NCBI RefSeq assembly: GCF_947172395.1
Contig: NC_069087.1
Span: 8,699,107 to 8,763,106, forward strand
Length of the DNA stretch: 64,000 bases
From: Bicyclus anynana
Taxonomy: Eukaryota > Arthropoda > Insecta > Lepidoptera > Nymphalidae
Reading direction: 5' to 3'
Made by a program: the position numbers and the translations under genes
Notes under the pieces: model-generated
The model's input: only the letters and a program-made list of their open reading frames with translations
Told to the model about the DNA's origin: nothing
The model's database searches: none
Shown: positions 22,601-34,600 of the stretch, one piece after another
Numbering within the stretch: the stretch's first letter is position 1
Layout of the letters: each line of letters opens with the position of its first letter

Positions 22601-25600
22601 ATTTATGGGGTGTTTCAGTTCATTCTACTTATTATGATAACTTAGATAGCTTGTATATTACACAACTGATTATGAGTTCTGATGTAGACCTAATAATGAT
22701 AACAAGGCTTATTGACTATTGACAACAAGTAGTATTATTTCCAATTTCAAGCACATGGTTTTAATAATATGTAGTTAAATATAGCAGGTGATAATATTCC
22801 CAACACATGTTATGTTCTGTGAATAAAATAATACCTGAACAATTTTATCCCTATTTACTTTGTTAAAACATCTTATTTCTTATCTTTTTTATATTTTGAA
22901 CTATGTTTTAGCAGGTTTTTAAGGAATGAAAAGTTAGGAAATTTTAATCGTATTTTATAGATATAAATGGATGAAATTCAGCAATAAATCATAGTCGGCT
23001 GCAGCCTAGCATACGCTATTTTTATCCCAAATTTCTCACAAAAATGGAATATTTATGTGTAACTGTGGGCACAGCTGTTAAATAGTTTTAAAACCATCAA
23101 TATTTTATACTATAGATATGTTACGTGCTTAAAAAATAATTACAAAAAGTGAATTTGGATCACTCACACACACATGCACAATTTTGTGTTTTTTATATAT
23201 TTATGGCGTAGTATGGGATATTTATAGTTTTGACGCGCTAGTGACATATCTCTATTATAAAATCTTTGTCTTAAAACACCTAAAGAGTTCATCTTATATT
23301 TTTATAAATTTTTCAGTTATAAAGAAACAAAATACTTTAGTCTGCCAATTTGCATCCCCTTTGGATGTGGATACGCACGTTAAACCAGAGGTTTGTAATT
23401 AATATGAATATTTGTAATCACTTTTAGATGACAGATTTTATCAAAATGTTGTGTTTGTATATATCACATATTTAATAAAAAAAATTATACTTGTTGTATT
23501 TTTACAATTTTGAATTTAACTGAATATTTTATATTGATTTTTAGACAACAATACTAGAAGGAAAATATTGGAAAAGAAGAGCTGAAGCAGTTATAGCAGA
23601 ATATAAAAAATGGCGCATGTTTCACATTATGAGGCTCCTTGGCAAGGGGGACACCTCTGTCCAGGACTCGGTAAGAATCAGTTCGTATTTTGTTAAAAAA
23701 AATCTTTTTCATTTCCTGAACTAAATTACAGTAGATTGTTTAGAATATAATTATGATACTCAATAAATAGATAAATACATTTTGATTCCTTGGCTTACAA
23801 CTTTGAAGATTAATAGAATCATAATAATAATAATTAATTAATATAATAGTTCTTAGAGATTACTAAGTATAATTTCTATTGCACTTTGACAAGAATTTGA
23901 GCCACCTGTGTTTTTATATGGTTTTTTAAGTATTTTTAAACAAAATTTTAGAATTTTAACTGACTAATTAATGAATTAAATAATTGTTATTTTACTTATT
24001 TATTTTTACACAGTATTAAATAATTTTTCAAAGTAAGTTAGTTGCAACTTACCCTGAGACAGCTAGCTGTCTGGTAGCTCAATAATGAATATGCCACATG
24101 CATTTCTTTGCTCCCAACCGAAATTCCCAACTTAGGCTTTAAAATGTTAGGGTTGTACTATCGCTTGTTTATTTTGGCGAATATTTTAGGTAAGCATCCA
24201 TTTGCAGATATCAAAAGTGTGGGGTTTTCAGATGTCGGACATGGACACGATGGAGTCTCAGTGCAGCGACTTCGCCGCCAACATGCTCACGGACGAGGAC
24301 TACCTCAACTTCATGAGTGACACACTCTTCTCCACCATCACATCACACCAACCTTTCGCTTTCCCCGATTGCCGGGAAATCGGTATTGTTATTTACTTGA
24401 GTATCAACAAAACTTGTTCATTGTTGTAAAACACAAAAGAGAAAACTGTTGTGTAACTTCGCACATTTTAATGTTATTGATTTATACGAAGTTCCTTTTA
24501 ATTTTAGCCAGAGGTGCAAGCTTAGCTGATTTCATTCAACCAAGCTTAGGTCCTCTGCAGCCCAATCTTGATGATTTCATGGACACATTAGAACCTCTCC
24601 ACGGTTAGTAAACAATAATCATAATATCACTTTAAAATTTATCACAAATTGACTGTACAAATGATAAATCACATTGTTTTCGTTCAGATCTTCTATCGAC
24701 TCCTCGTTTGCCGCCCGTGCCGGAAGAGACGACGATTCCTCCCGAAGATACTTTGTTCAGGAGTGGAATGTCAGTAGATACTTATAACACACAGAACTAT
24801 ATTGCTGACAGTCAAAATACAACAGTCACAATGCCTACCAGTCAGATGACTATTCATGGTATTTGCGCTAATTTAATACAAATAAACATTATAATCGAGA
24901 GCGTGAATTCATATCGTGTTTATATTTCAGGTACAAGTAATAACACTCAAATAATGACTATGGGCGAGCAGAAGAGTGATCAGATGCGTATGTACAATAA
25001 CAGCCGCCTGTACGGACAGACGGACATGTCCAACAACATGCTCGGGCAAGAGCTGCTGCCGGCTTACCCGCAGAGCACGTACGAGCAGCAGAGCACGCAG
25101 GCCGACGCGCACTTACACGGCAACGTGTACGCGGGCAAGTCCTCCCGAGTGCAGTACGTTAACACGCAAAATAAAATCATCACTCCACAAGAGACGTATC
25201 CCAAGTATGGCGCTGGTTAGTATTTGTTTCTCCTATGCCGGTCTTAGCGGTTGAGGAGACCCAGAGACGTATGAAGCGCACTACGAGTTATGACATCTCC
25301 ATATGAGAAAAAGTCAAATGTCGCATAATATCGGCGAAATCAAAAACATCATTCTCTTTCATCTCATCACAGCAAAGAGAAAGCATTATTTATCTTTTTC
25401 TCGTCTCGAGAAATATAGTCTACTGGCAGAAAAAATAAAGCTTTGAGGTGTGAACATTGCGATGCTCATCAAAATGTAACTGTTTTAACTACAAAATGTT
25501 TTTAGAAAATGCGTCGAAATGTCGCTCACCTTTCGGTTAATAAGGTCAAAATAAAAAGTTCTACTTATCAGTAACGGAGATTGAAATTTTCTCATAGGTA

Positions 25601-28600
25601 ACCTGTTTATGTGGTTTTTTTAGTCTAAATGTGTTTTTGACTGAGTACGTTAAATTATTTACATCCGTATCGTAAAAACTCGTGGATTTTTAAAAGGTAA
25701 CCCGATAGGAAACGGGTTGTTATGTACCATCGCCCCTGCTACTTATATTGATATACTAGAGCGAGGTTCTGGACTGGGTTCTGCTTGCAATATCTTAAGG
25801 CCGCCACTGTCATCTATTATTTATTTCAAACAACTGATTAAATTGTTGACATCGTGAATTTCTTCCAGCACTTCCGCCCTCGCAGACAGCACCCGAAACG
25901 GTGTCTCTACTGCAACAGCCAATACAGAATCCGAAGTACGCATCCACTGTGGTGATCCAAGGAAGGAGCGGTTACAGTCGCGAGAAACCCCGGTCTCGAT
26001 TGAGCCACTACTCGAGCCAGCCGGCGAATCACTACCAGGGTTACTCTCAACCCGTTCAGAGTACGGTACACGTGGCTCAGCAAAGCTACGATACGCGGCC
26101 GGTGGTGCGACAGTCGTCGCCACAGTTGCAGTACATGCAGCCGAGTCCCGACTACAAAGCGAAGTCGTCACCGACTACTTTGCGCTCGTTCAAACTGCCC
26201 TCCCCACCGCTGGTACCTGTCTCATCGCAACAGGTAAGCGGCAAAATCTGAGATTGTTTTCGGATTCAATCACATGTTGTATACATTGATCTCCTATTAA
26301 AAAGTGGATGCAGAATCAGCGACCAAAAAACGAGTCCCCACTCAATGAGTGCCAAACACAACTTTTTGGCACTCAATTCAACAGTCACATTAGCAAATTC
26401 AACCTTAAACTCAATCCTTAAGGTTGAATTTACCCTGAATTTGGGATTTTATTAAATATTGGACTATATTTGGCTTTTAGGTATAATTTTCTTAACCAAT
26501 AATTCTAAAACTGTTGAAGCAAAATTGGCCAGTTTTTAAGTGAAATTTTCTACATGATTGAGCATCCTTTTATTATAAGAGGTCAATGGTGTAACGCAAA
26601 GAAAAATCAAGACAGTAGATAGCAGAATTGTTAAATTATAAAAAAAAATTCTGTTGATCAGAAAAAACGTTGCTTCGAAACCACTGATAGAAAGATAATA
26701 ATTTACTCATATGTTTTTGCATTGGTGATGCTCCTAAAGTTTTCCACACCCGACGCCTGTGTAACGCTTGTCTCTACACCGTACACTACATCCAAAGGTA
26801 AACCGACTTCCGAAATTAGAAAGGCTATAATACCTTCTAATATTGATTTATATGTATAGATAACTCTAAAGTTGAGATTATATTGTTTATATGATTGATT
26901 ATTTTATCGAAAGCAATTATTTTTTGCTGATGTCAGATATCACTGCTAAGACTTAGAGGCGCTGACTTAACCATATTTCGCGTCCGTGCCATAGATTGTC
27001 ACATAACCTCGCATGTAGAAACGCACATTTTTGTTTAGCTATGTTGTACTATTGCATCCTTGATCTGGATATAGAAGTAGAATATGTGGGTTCAGCAGGC
27101 GCAGGTGTCGGTAGGCGTCGCGAACACGGCGAGCGGTGTGAGCGGAGTAAGCGGAGTGAGCGGGGTGAGCGGAGTGAGTGGAGTGAGCGGGGTGAGCGCG
27201 GCGAGCGTGCGCAAGCAGGATCAGTACCGCTCGCACAGCCTGCCGCTGGGCGCGCAGCTCAGCGTGGACTGGGCCGTGAGCGCGCCCGCTACTGCGCACG
27301 TTCACGATGCGCCGAGCACGCACTCTGCGCGGGTAAGAAGGCTTGTTCTTACTCGACTAGAGCAAACTCAATAAAGAAGATGTTAGATATCTACTCGTAT
27401 TATTCCTTCATATAAACATAACGAATAGTGCGGGTTTACATGAAGGAATATTATTTCATATCATTTTTATAATACGAGTATAATGTCCTGTTTTCAGCAC
27501 ACTAGTTTGTTTAATGAGAACTAACTTGACAATTTAACTGCAATATATTGTAATTTAAATTTATTGAGTCATAGATGCGCAATGCAATTTAGTCATTAGA
27601 AGACTTTGATACCAAAGTATCGACGTCTTTTAATAGGTGGAAATCGTGTAGCACTTTTGTTACTCCAACAAAAATCTGGATGTTATTGTTGTGTATTTGT
27701 GATGTGAAATTCACGAATTTATATTATTATAGGCTCGTGAGTCAAATCCTGGGGCTTTGCGGATACGGTCGCGGTCCACGTCGGGCGGCGCGGGAGAGGT
27801 AGCGGGCGCGAGTGCGGGCGCGGGCGCGGCAAGCGTGCGCCGCCCGCCGCCGCTCACGAGCGTGGCGTCTGAGCCCACGCTGCCGCAAGCGAGCGTCATG
27901 CTGGCGCAGCTGCTCTCAGCGCAACACTGTTAGTATCTATACTCATCATCATCATTATCATCATTAGCCGATAGACGCCCACAGCTGGACATAGGCCTCT
28001 TGGACTTTAACCACAACTGTCTCGAGCCGCCAGCAACCAGTGGCTCCCTGCAACCCGCTTGATATGCGCCTCTGTTAGAGTCGCGAAGCTGAAGTGATTT
28101 ATTAATGGTATTTTCTTAATGGTTTCCTCACAATGTTTTCCTTCATGTCTGAGACATTTGATATTTAATTTTTTAAAAAATCGGTTGTCTGTAAAGTCGG
28201 TTTACTGACGATAGTGGAACGTGATAACGTCATAAGAAAATTATGATTCCATCAGTTTTTCATAAGAAAATGTTCGTTTTTCTAAAATACTTCATAGACC
28301 AGAATATACTTTATTTCTTGTAAAAAAAGTTGGCAACCCTAGAGCGAGGAGACGACGCATGACGTCATCTTTTTTCGAATGTGCAGCCGGCTTCATCGAA
28401 TTATAAGACGTTGTCACGTCAATATAAACACAACTGAAAAGTTGAAGGTGCAAGCTCCGGACCGGATTCGATACCCACACCCTCCGTAATCGGAGGCAGA
28501 GGTCATATCCACTGGGCTATCACATAGTACGCTATATTGTATATGTATTCCAATTTCCAGCCCAGAGCTTGTACAAATTGAACAGTAGCATAGAGGACGG

Positions 28601-31600
28601 CGCAGGGGCCAGCGATCCGTCCAAGTCGACGATTGTGAAGGGACTGCCCTCGCCCATCGGCAGCGATGTCATCTCGCCACATCACGTGAGAATTTGAATT
28701 TTATTTTAATATAATTGTATTTTTGTCTGTCCATTAGGCCTAAAATGCAAACCATACGATATCTTGAAACAACAGAATGACAAATGGTGACATTGGCTCT
28801 CTTCCGTTGCGTTGGGATGACAGATCTTTAATGGGTATAAGGATTTTACTTTATATGTATACCTTTTATCCCAGAAATGTACACAGTCCCCGCGGGATTT
28901 GTAAAAAACTGAATTTCATGTGGACAAAGTCGCGGGCGATCGCTAGTGAATAAATAAGGAAGCTATTTGTAGGCTTTGATTTGAAATTTCATCGCAGAAG
29001 AAATGTATTCAAAAATATATTATCAATGAAAGAACACATGTTGTAAATATTTGAATTTTTATAGATAAGCGTGAAATTGTCTTATCTTGGCACGCCTCCC
29101 TCGCCGCTCGTCCGATCAGGCGTTATATTGTTATCTGTAGATACCTACTAATTTACATTAACTTCATTTTTTAACCAGATTTTTTAAAGACAAACGGCGA
29201 CTAATATTGGTCGACAAATAAAACATCGATCTCTCTTACGTTCCATCGCAAAGAAAGATACAATTTAAATCTTCTCGACCTGAAGATATTTCGTGGTGCA
29301 CATTATAGGCCTATAGAGGTATCAACGCTGTATAGAGGTAGCAAAAATGCTGTATACGCATTTTGAGACGCTACATTGAGATTGTATATCATCGATTACC
29401 TAACACAAACAAATGGGGTAGTTGATATGAGTATCAAATTTAATATAAACTAAGGGAATAAGGGTCTGAAATATATCGATATTAATTAATAAAGTTAAGA
29501 ATTTTTTATAAAAAATATTAAATATTTTGGAAAATTTTGTAATACTTGATGATTATTTTTACAAATGCTCCGTTTGTAAGGGATTTGTTATAGTGACGTC
29601 ACAGTTGAAATATTAACCATCATGGCCGACAGGCGTTTTGGCTCGTTTTGTCAAACGCATATTTAAAAACTAAAATTTTCATGTAATCACATCAGTCCCA
29701 AAAAACATGAAAATTGAGGAAAATTATTAAAAGAATTCTTAAAGCTAGAAAAGTTAGAATTGGTTTTGTTTCAGTATTAGCTCGTGTTATCACTGTATTT
29801 GCTAAATTCTTATCCTAATCACACGGCGATATTGACAAATTGTCACTTGTTATTTATATGTATCACGCTCCCGACTTGTGCAAAATTTGAGCCGCCGATG
29901 CCAGGCCTCGCTCCCCAGTAGGCCTTATCACTGATAATGCCATAGTAATAAAGCGCCTGTTACTATCTGTCTGTCAGCCGGTGTCTTGCTATTTACTCAA
30001 ACAGATTGATAAGATATGTGCGGCCAGACGAGACGTTTAATTACATTGTGTTAATAAAAACAATTTAGAGGCCTTTTATTTTATTTAATTAATTAAGTAC
30101 TTGACTGCACTCTGACCTGAGCTAATTTAGAAATTATGAATAAGTCAACTGGAAATGGAGTCCAAAACAGGACTTTACGATGGTTGATTAAAATATTTAG
30201 AAAGTTTTCTAATAAATTTAGAAATGCTTCGTGCAGTTGTGTGGAAAAACATGTTGTTGGTTGTAACTAGTTTGCCATTTCTGACGTTCTTTGCTTGCGA
30301 GGTTAATAAATAGCAATCAATCAAATTAAATTATAACAACACGGAAATCCTAGCAGTTACATAAGAACATGACACTTCGTTGTAGAAGTTATCAATAAAA
30401 TTTCAGTCTTTATTGAGCGATTGAAATGTGTTTGTAGTCATGTCTACTCCTCGCTTGCTTATCACACTCAAAAAATTTATTCATTTTAGGGATACTTTTA
30501 TAGGTATTTGTTTAGCGCGATACATAACAAGTTGATGCTATAGGTAATTGTATATTTTTCTTGCATCATCCTAGTCAATGCAACACTTTCAATCTGGTTA
30601 ATATGTAATTAAAAAAATGTAATTTAATAAGTAAGTGTATCAAGGGTTAACAAAGTAGCTTAATTTAGATTTCTTATCTATGATATTACTGTAACTGTAT
30701 TAGAAACGGCAATATATTTATATAGTTAGATTACTTTTATGTATGCTACTACTATGTAACTACTAACTATGTAGTTCGTATTTATTCAACAAAATTTAAA
30801 GATTTGTTTTGTAACAAATAATTAATCGATTTCAATCGATTCGTGATAAAACTTTATTATTGGTTACGTCATAATTGTAATGGTCAGTTCACTGAACTAG
30901 TCTACTTTTCAATTCATCGAACCGCCCAACTAAATCTATGTCACTATTTGCTAGTCCAAAAATTATTACTATTTAATTGAAATAGAGTTATAGTGAATTG
31001 ACGATAGTTAGATATGTTGGAAATTTTTGTGAGGTGAAAGTAAAACATTTGCACTATTTATTAATTTGTATTTCTATATATGGAGAACACAACATCGTAA
31101 CCTCTTAAAAATTTTGACATTGACAACTAACAACATAACCTACTAACAACTTAACTTACACTTGTAAGTTAGTTTTATACAGAAACATTACATAGGTAGT
31201 AAGTAAAAATAAATGAGAAAAAAATATTAGAAAACTACAATAAAAATCCATTTCCATAATATCCATTAATCTATCAGCGACAATAGTTTTTATTTATTTA
31301 TATTTACCGAATAAAATTATTGTCTTTTACTTTTTAGTTCTAAAAATGTATATATTTGTTTTAAAAATGTATATTTTATTGTTGGTTTGTTGGTTGTCAG
31401 TCCCGGGCACAGTCGCGCGCGCAGTCACTGTCGCCGCCGGGCTCGCCGTGCTCGGAGCGTGCGGGCTCGCCGCGGGACGCGCGGGAAGCTCGCCGCACGC
31501 ACCTGCACGCAGAGCAGAAGCGCCGATACAACATCAAGAACGGCTTCGACACGCTGCAAGCGCTCATCCCGCACCTCAACAATAACCCCGCCGCTAAGGT

Positions 31601-34600
31601 GAGACACTTGTCAGTCCTGAGCGTAGTTACTGTTGCCGCCGGGCTCGTCGCGGAGCGCGCACTTGGCGCAGCACACGCACCTGCACGCGGAGCAGAAGCG
31701 CCGCTACAACATCAAGAACGGCTTCGACACGCTGCAAGCGCTCATCCCGCACCTCAACAATAACCCCGCCGCTAAGGTGAGACACTTGTCAGTCCTGAGC
31801 GTAGTTACTGTTGCCGCCGGGCTCGTCGCGGAGCGCGCACTTGGCGCAGCACACGCACCTGCACGCGGAGCAGAAGCGCCGCTACAACATCAAGAACGGC
31901 TTCGACACGCTGCAAGCGCTCATCCCGCACCTCAACACTAACCCCGCCGCTAAGGTGAGACACTTGTCAGTCCTGAGCGTAGTTACTGTTGCCGACGGGC
32001 TCGTCGCGGAGCGCGCACTTGGCGCAGCACACGCACCTGCACGCGGGGCAGAAGCGCCGCTACAACATCAAGAACGGCTTCGACACGCTGCAAGCGCTCA
32101 TCCCGCACCTCAACACTAACCCCGCCGCTAAGGTGAGACACTTGTCAGTCCTGAGCGTAGTTACTGTTGCCGACGGGCTCGTCGCGGAGCGCGCACTTGG
32201 CGCAGCACACGCACCTGCACGCGGGGCAGAAGCGCCGCTACAACATCAAGAACGGCTTCGACACGCTGCAAGCGCTCATCCCGCACCTCAACACTAACCC
32301 CGCCGCTAAGGTGAGACACTTGTCAGTCCTGAGCGTAGTTACTGTTGCCGACGGGCTCGTCGCGGAGCGCGCACTTGGCGCAGCACACGCACCTGCACGC
32401 GGAGCAGAAGCGCCGCTACAACATCAAGAACGGCTTCGATACGCTGCAGGCGCTCATCCCACACCTCAACACTAACCTCGCCGCTAAGGTGAGACACTTG
32501 TCAGTCATCGAACTGAATGTTCATGTTTACGTCCACAAGCAAAGCATGAGTTTTAACGCAATACACACATATTAGTTGTCGTCGATTTCGAAATTATGCT
32601 GATCTTTCGCGTAACTGAGAGACACGACACAACAGCGAATGTGGCGCATAAACGACAAGAAAGAACAACAGGACGAGTGGTGCGCATAAATGACAAGAAT
32701 GCACAATCGCTCGAACGTGGCGCATAAATGACAAGAAAGCACAACAGAGCGAATGTGGCGCATAAATGACAAGAATGCACAATCGCTCGAACGTGGTGCA
32801 TAAATGACAAGAATGCACAACAGCGCCAACGTGGTGCATAAATGACAAGAATGCACAACAGCTCCAACGTGGTGCATAAATGACAAGAATGCACAACAGC
32901 TCCAACGTGGTGCATAAATGACAAGAATGCACAACAGCGCCAACGTGGTGCATAAATGACAAGAATGCACAACAGCTCCAACATGGTGCATAAATGACAA
33001 GAATGCACAACAGCTCCAACATGGTGCATAAATGACAAGAATGCACAACAGCTCCAACATGGTGCATAAATGACAAGAATGCACAACAGCTCCAACGTGG
33101 TGCATAAATGACAAGAATGCATTGCTAGTGCCTTGACTAAGTCTTAGTTGACCCATAAGTGTGTGGACCTATAAGTGGGTGGGGATTTCATGTTGGAATA
33201 TATGATAAAAACACATTAAAAATATTATAGCTAGTGGATAAATAAGTGTTCAGTTTTAGATTATTAGGAATCTGTTAATTGATTTTGTTTGGTACTGCAA
33301 TGCCTGACGCGCGAATTGTAAATAAAGAATCCGCTTTGTGTATTTTATTTATTATCAGTAATTTTTTAATATTTTTCCTTTCCTTTTATTTCCAGATAAG
33401 TAAAGCTGCCATGTTACAAAAAGGAGCGGAATACATCAAGCAGTTGAAAGCGGAACGGAATCAAATTAAAGAAGAAATGGAAAGCTTGCGGCAACAAATT
33501 GAATGCTTAAATAATTCCATATCGTAAGTATCATTGCCATGTGAAATTCTATAGTGAATAAACCAGCTAGTATGAAATTAATCGTAAAAGTAAGATTTTT
33601 TCCAAAAAATAGGGCTAATTATTTTTTTTTTTAAGTTTAACGTTTTTTTTGTGTATGTACTTTTAACGGTCATATTGAAAAAATCTAGCTAAAAATATGT
33701 TAATTTAATGAGGATTTCAAAAATGTAAGAGCATTTTTTACTAAATAATTAGTAGCATTTTTTAGTAAATAATTAGTCCCATTTTCATTTCGGCCATCAT
33801 ATATAGTGTTATTTTAGTAGGCCTTGATGTCAGCTATCAGTCAGTAGAGTATGTCGTATTATTTACGTGACACCCTGTATAAAGAATCCGAGTTGCCAAT
33901 GTAATGTGTCGCAGTAACTGCCACTCGCTGCTGCCGGCGACGGGCGCGCCGGTGTCGCGCGGGCGAGCGTCCCGCCTGCGCGAGATGTTCGCCGCGCACG
34001 TGGCCTCGCGCACCGCGCTCAACTGGAAGTATTGGCTCGTATCCTTTGCAACACAAGTGCTACAATTTTATATCATTTAGGGCCGATTTCAACACCTTCT
34101 GACAGTTGACTGATAAATTATTTTAGCAGGGTGTTGATAAATTCAAGGTACACTGCATAACTAATATTTTTTAACTAAAAAAAAAAAAACTTTTTATGAT
34201 TTCATACAAAGTAAATCAAATGATTCCGAGTATCCATGTAACACACGCCTTTATCTATAGTTGCATTTTAAAATACGTCAAACTTGGCTACGTCACAATT
34301 ATAAGGATGCATTTAAGGGACACATTTTAAGATCTATTTACAAAAGAAATATAATTTACCCCGAAAATATTAATTTTAGAACACATGTTCCTTGAACATT
34401 TTTATTTAATTTTTGGTAAAGAATATAACTCCAGAGTTATGGGAAATACTCCCGAGCACCCTGTATATAAGATATAGATTAGTATGGTGTTCTGTTACGC
34501 TGTTCAAGGCGTGTATCCTTAACTCTGCATCAGTTTAGCGTGGTGAGCGCCGCGCTGGTGGAGTCGTTCAGTGCGTGCGTGTCGTGCAGCAGCGCGGCCG

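Noticed and set aside
21696..23402. Several ORFs of 60-105 codons in Mondo introns 1-2
   Set aside because: AT-driven composition without splice or start support, apart from the short exon parts already assigned to Mondo.
27039..27415. Two further ORFs over Mondo exon 10 (minus-strand 94 codons, plus-strand SERGE-rich 139 codons)
   Set aside because: Shadows of the 9-bp coding repeat; exon phases support only the Gly-Val-Ser frame.
31633..32575. Series of 102-codon ORFs as small genes
   Set aside because: Each starts inside one bHLH cassette and runs through the donor into the next copy out of frame; they are products of the 178-bp array.
32628..33122. Possible CRISPR-like array
   Set aside because: The 38-bp units are contiguous with no unique spacers and the context is a eukaryotic intron.
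32553..33156. Three overlapping minus-strand ORFs of 160-194 codons
   Set aside because: They arise only because a 38-bp unit without stops cycles through the frames; no start context, splice sites or known domain.
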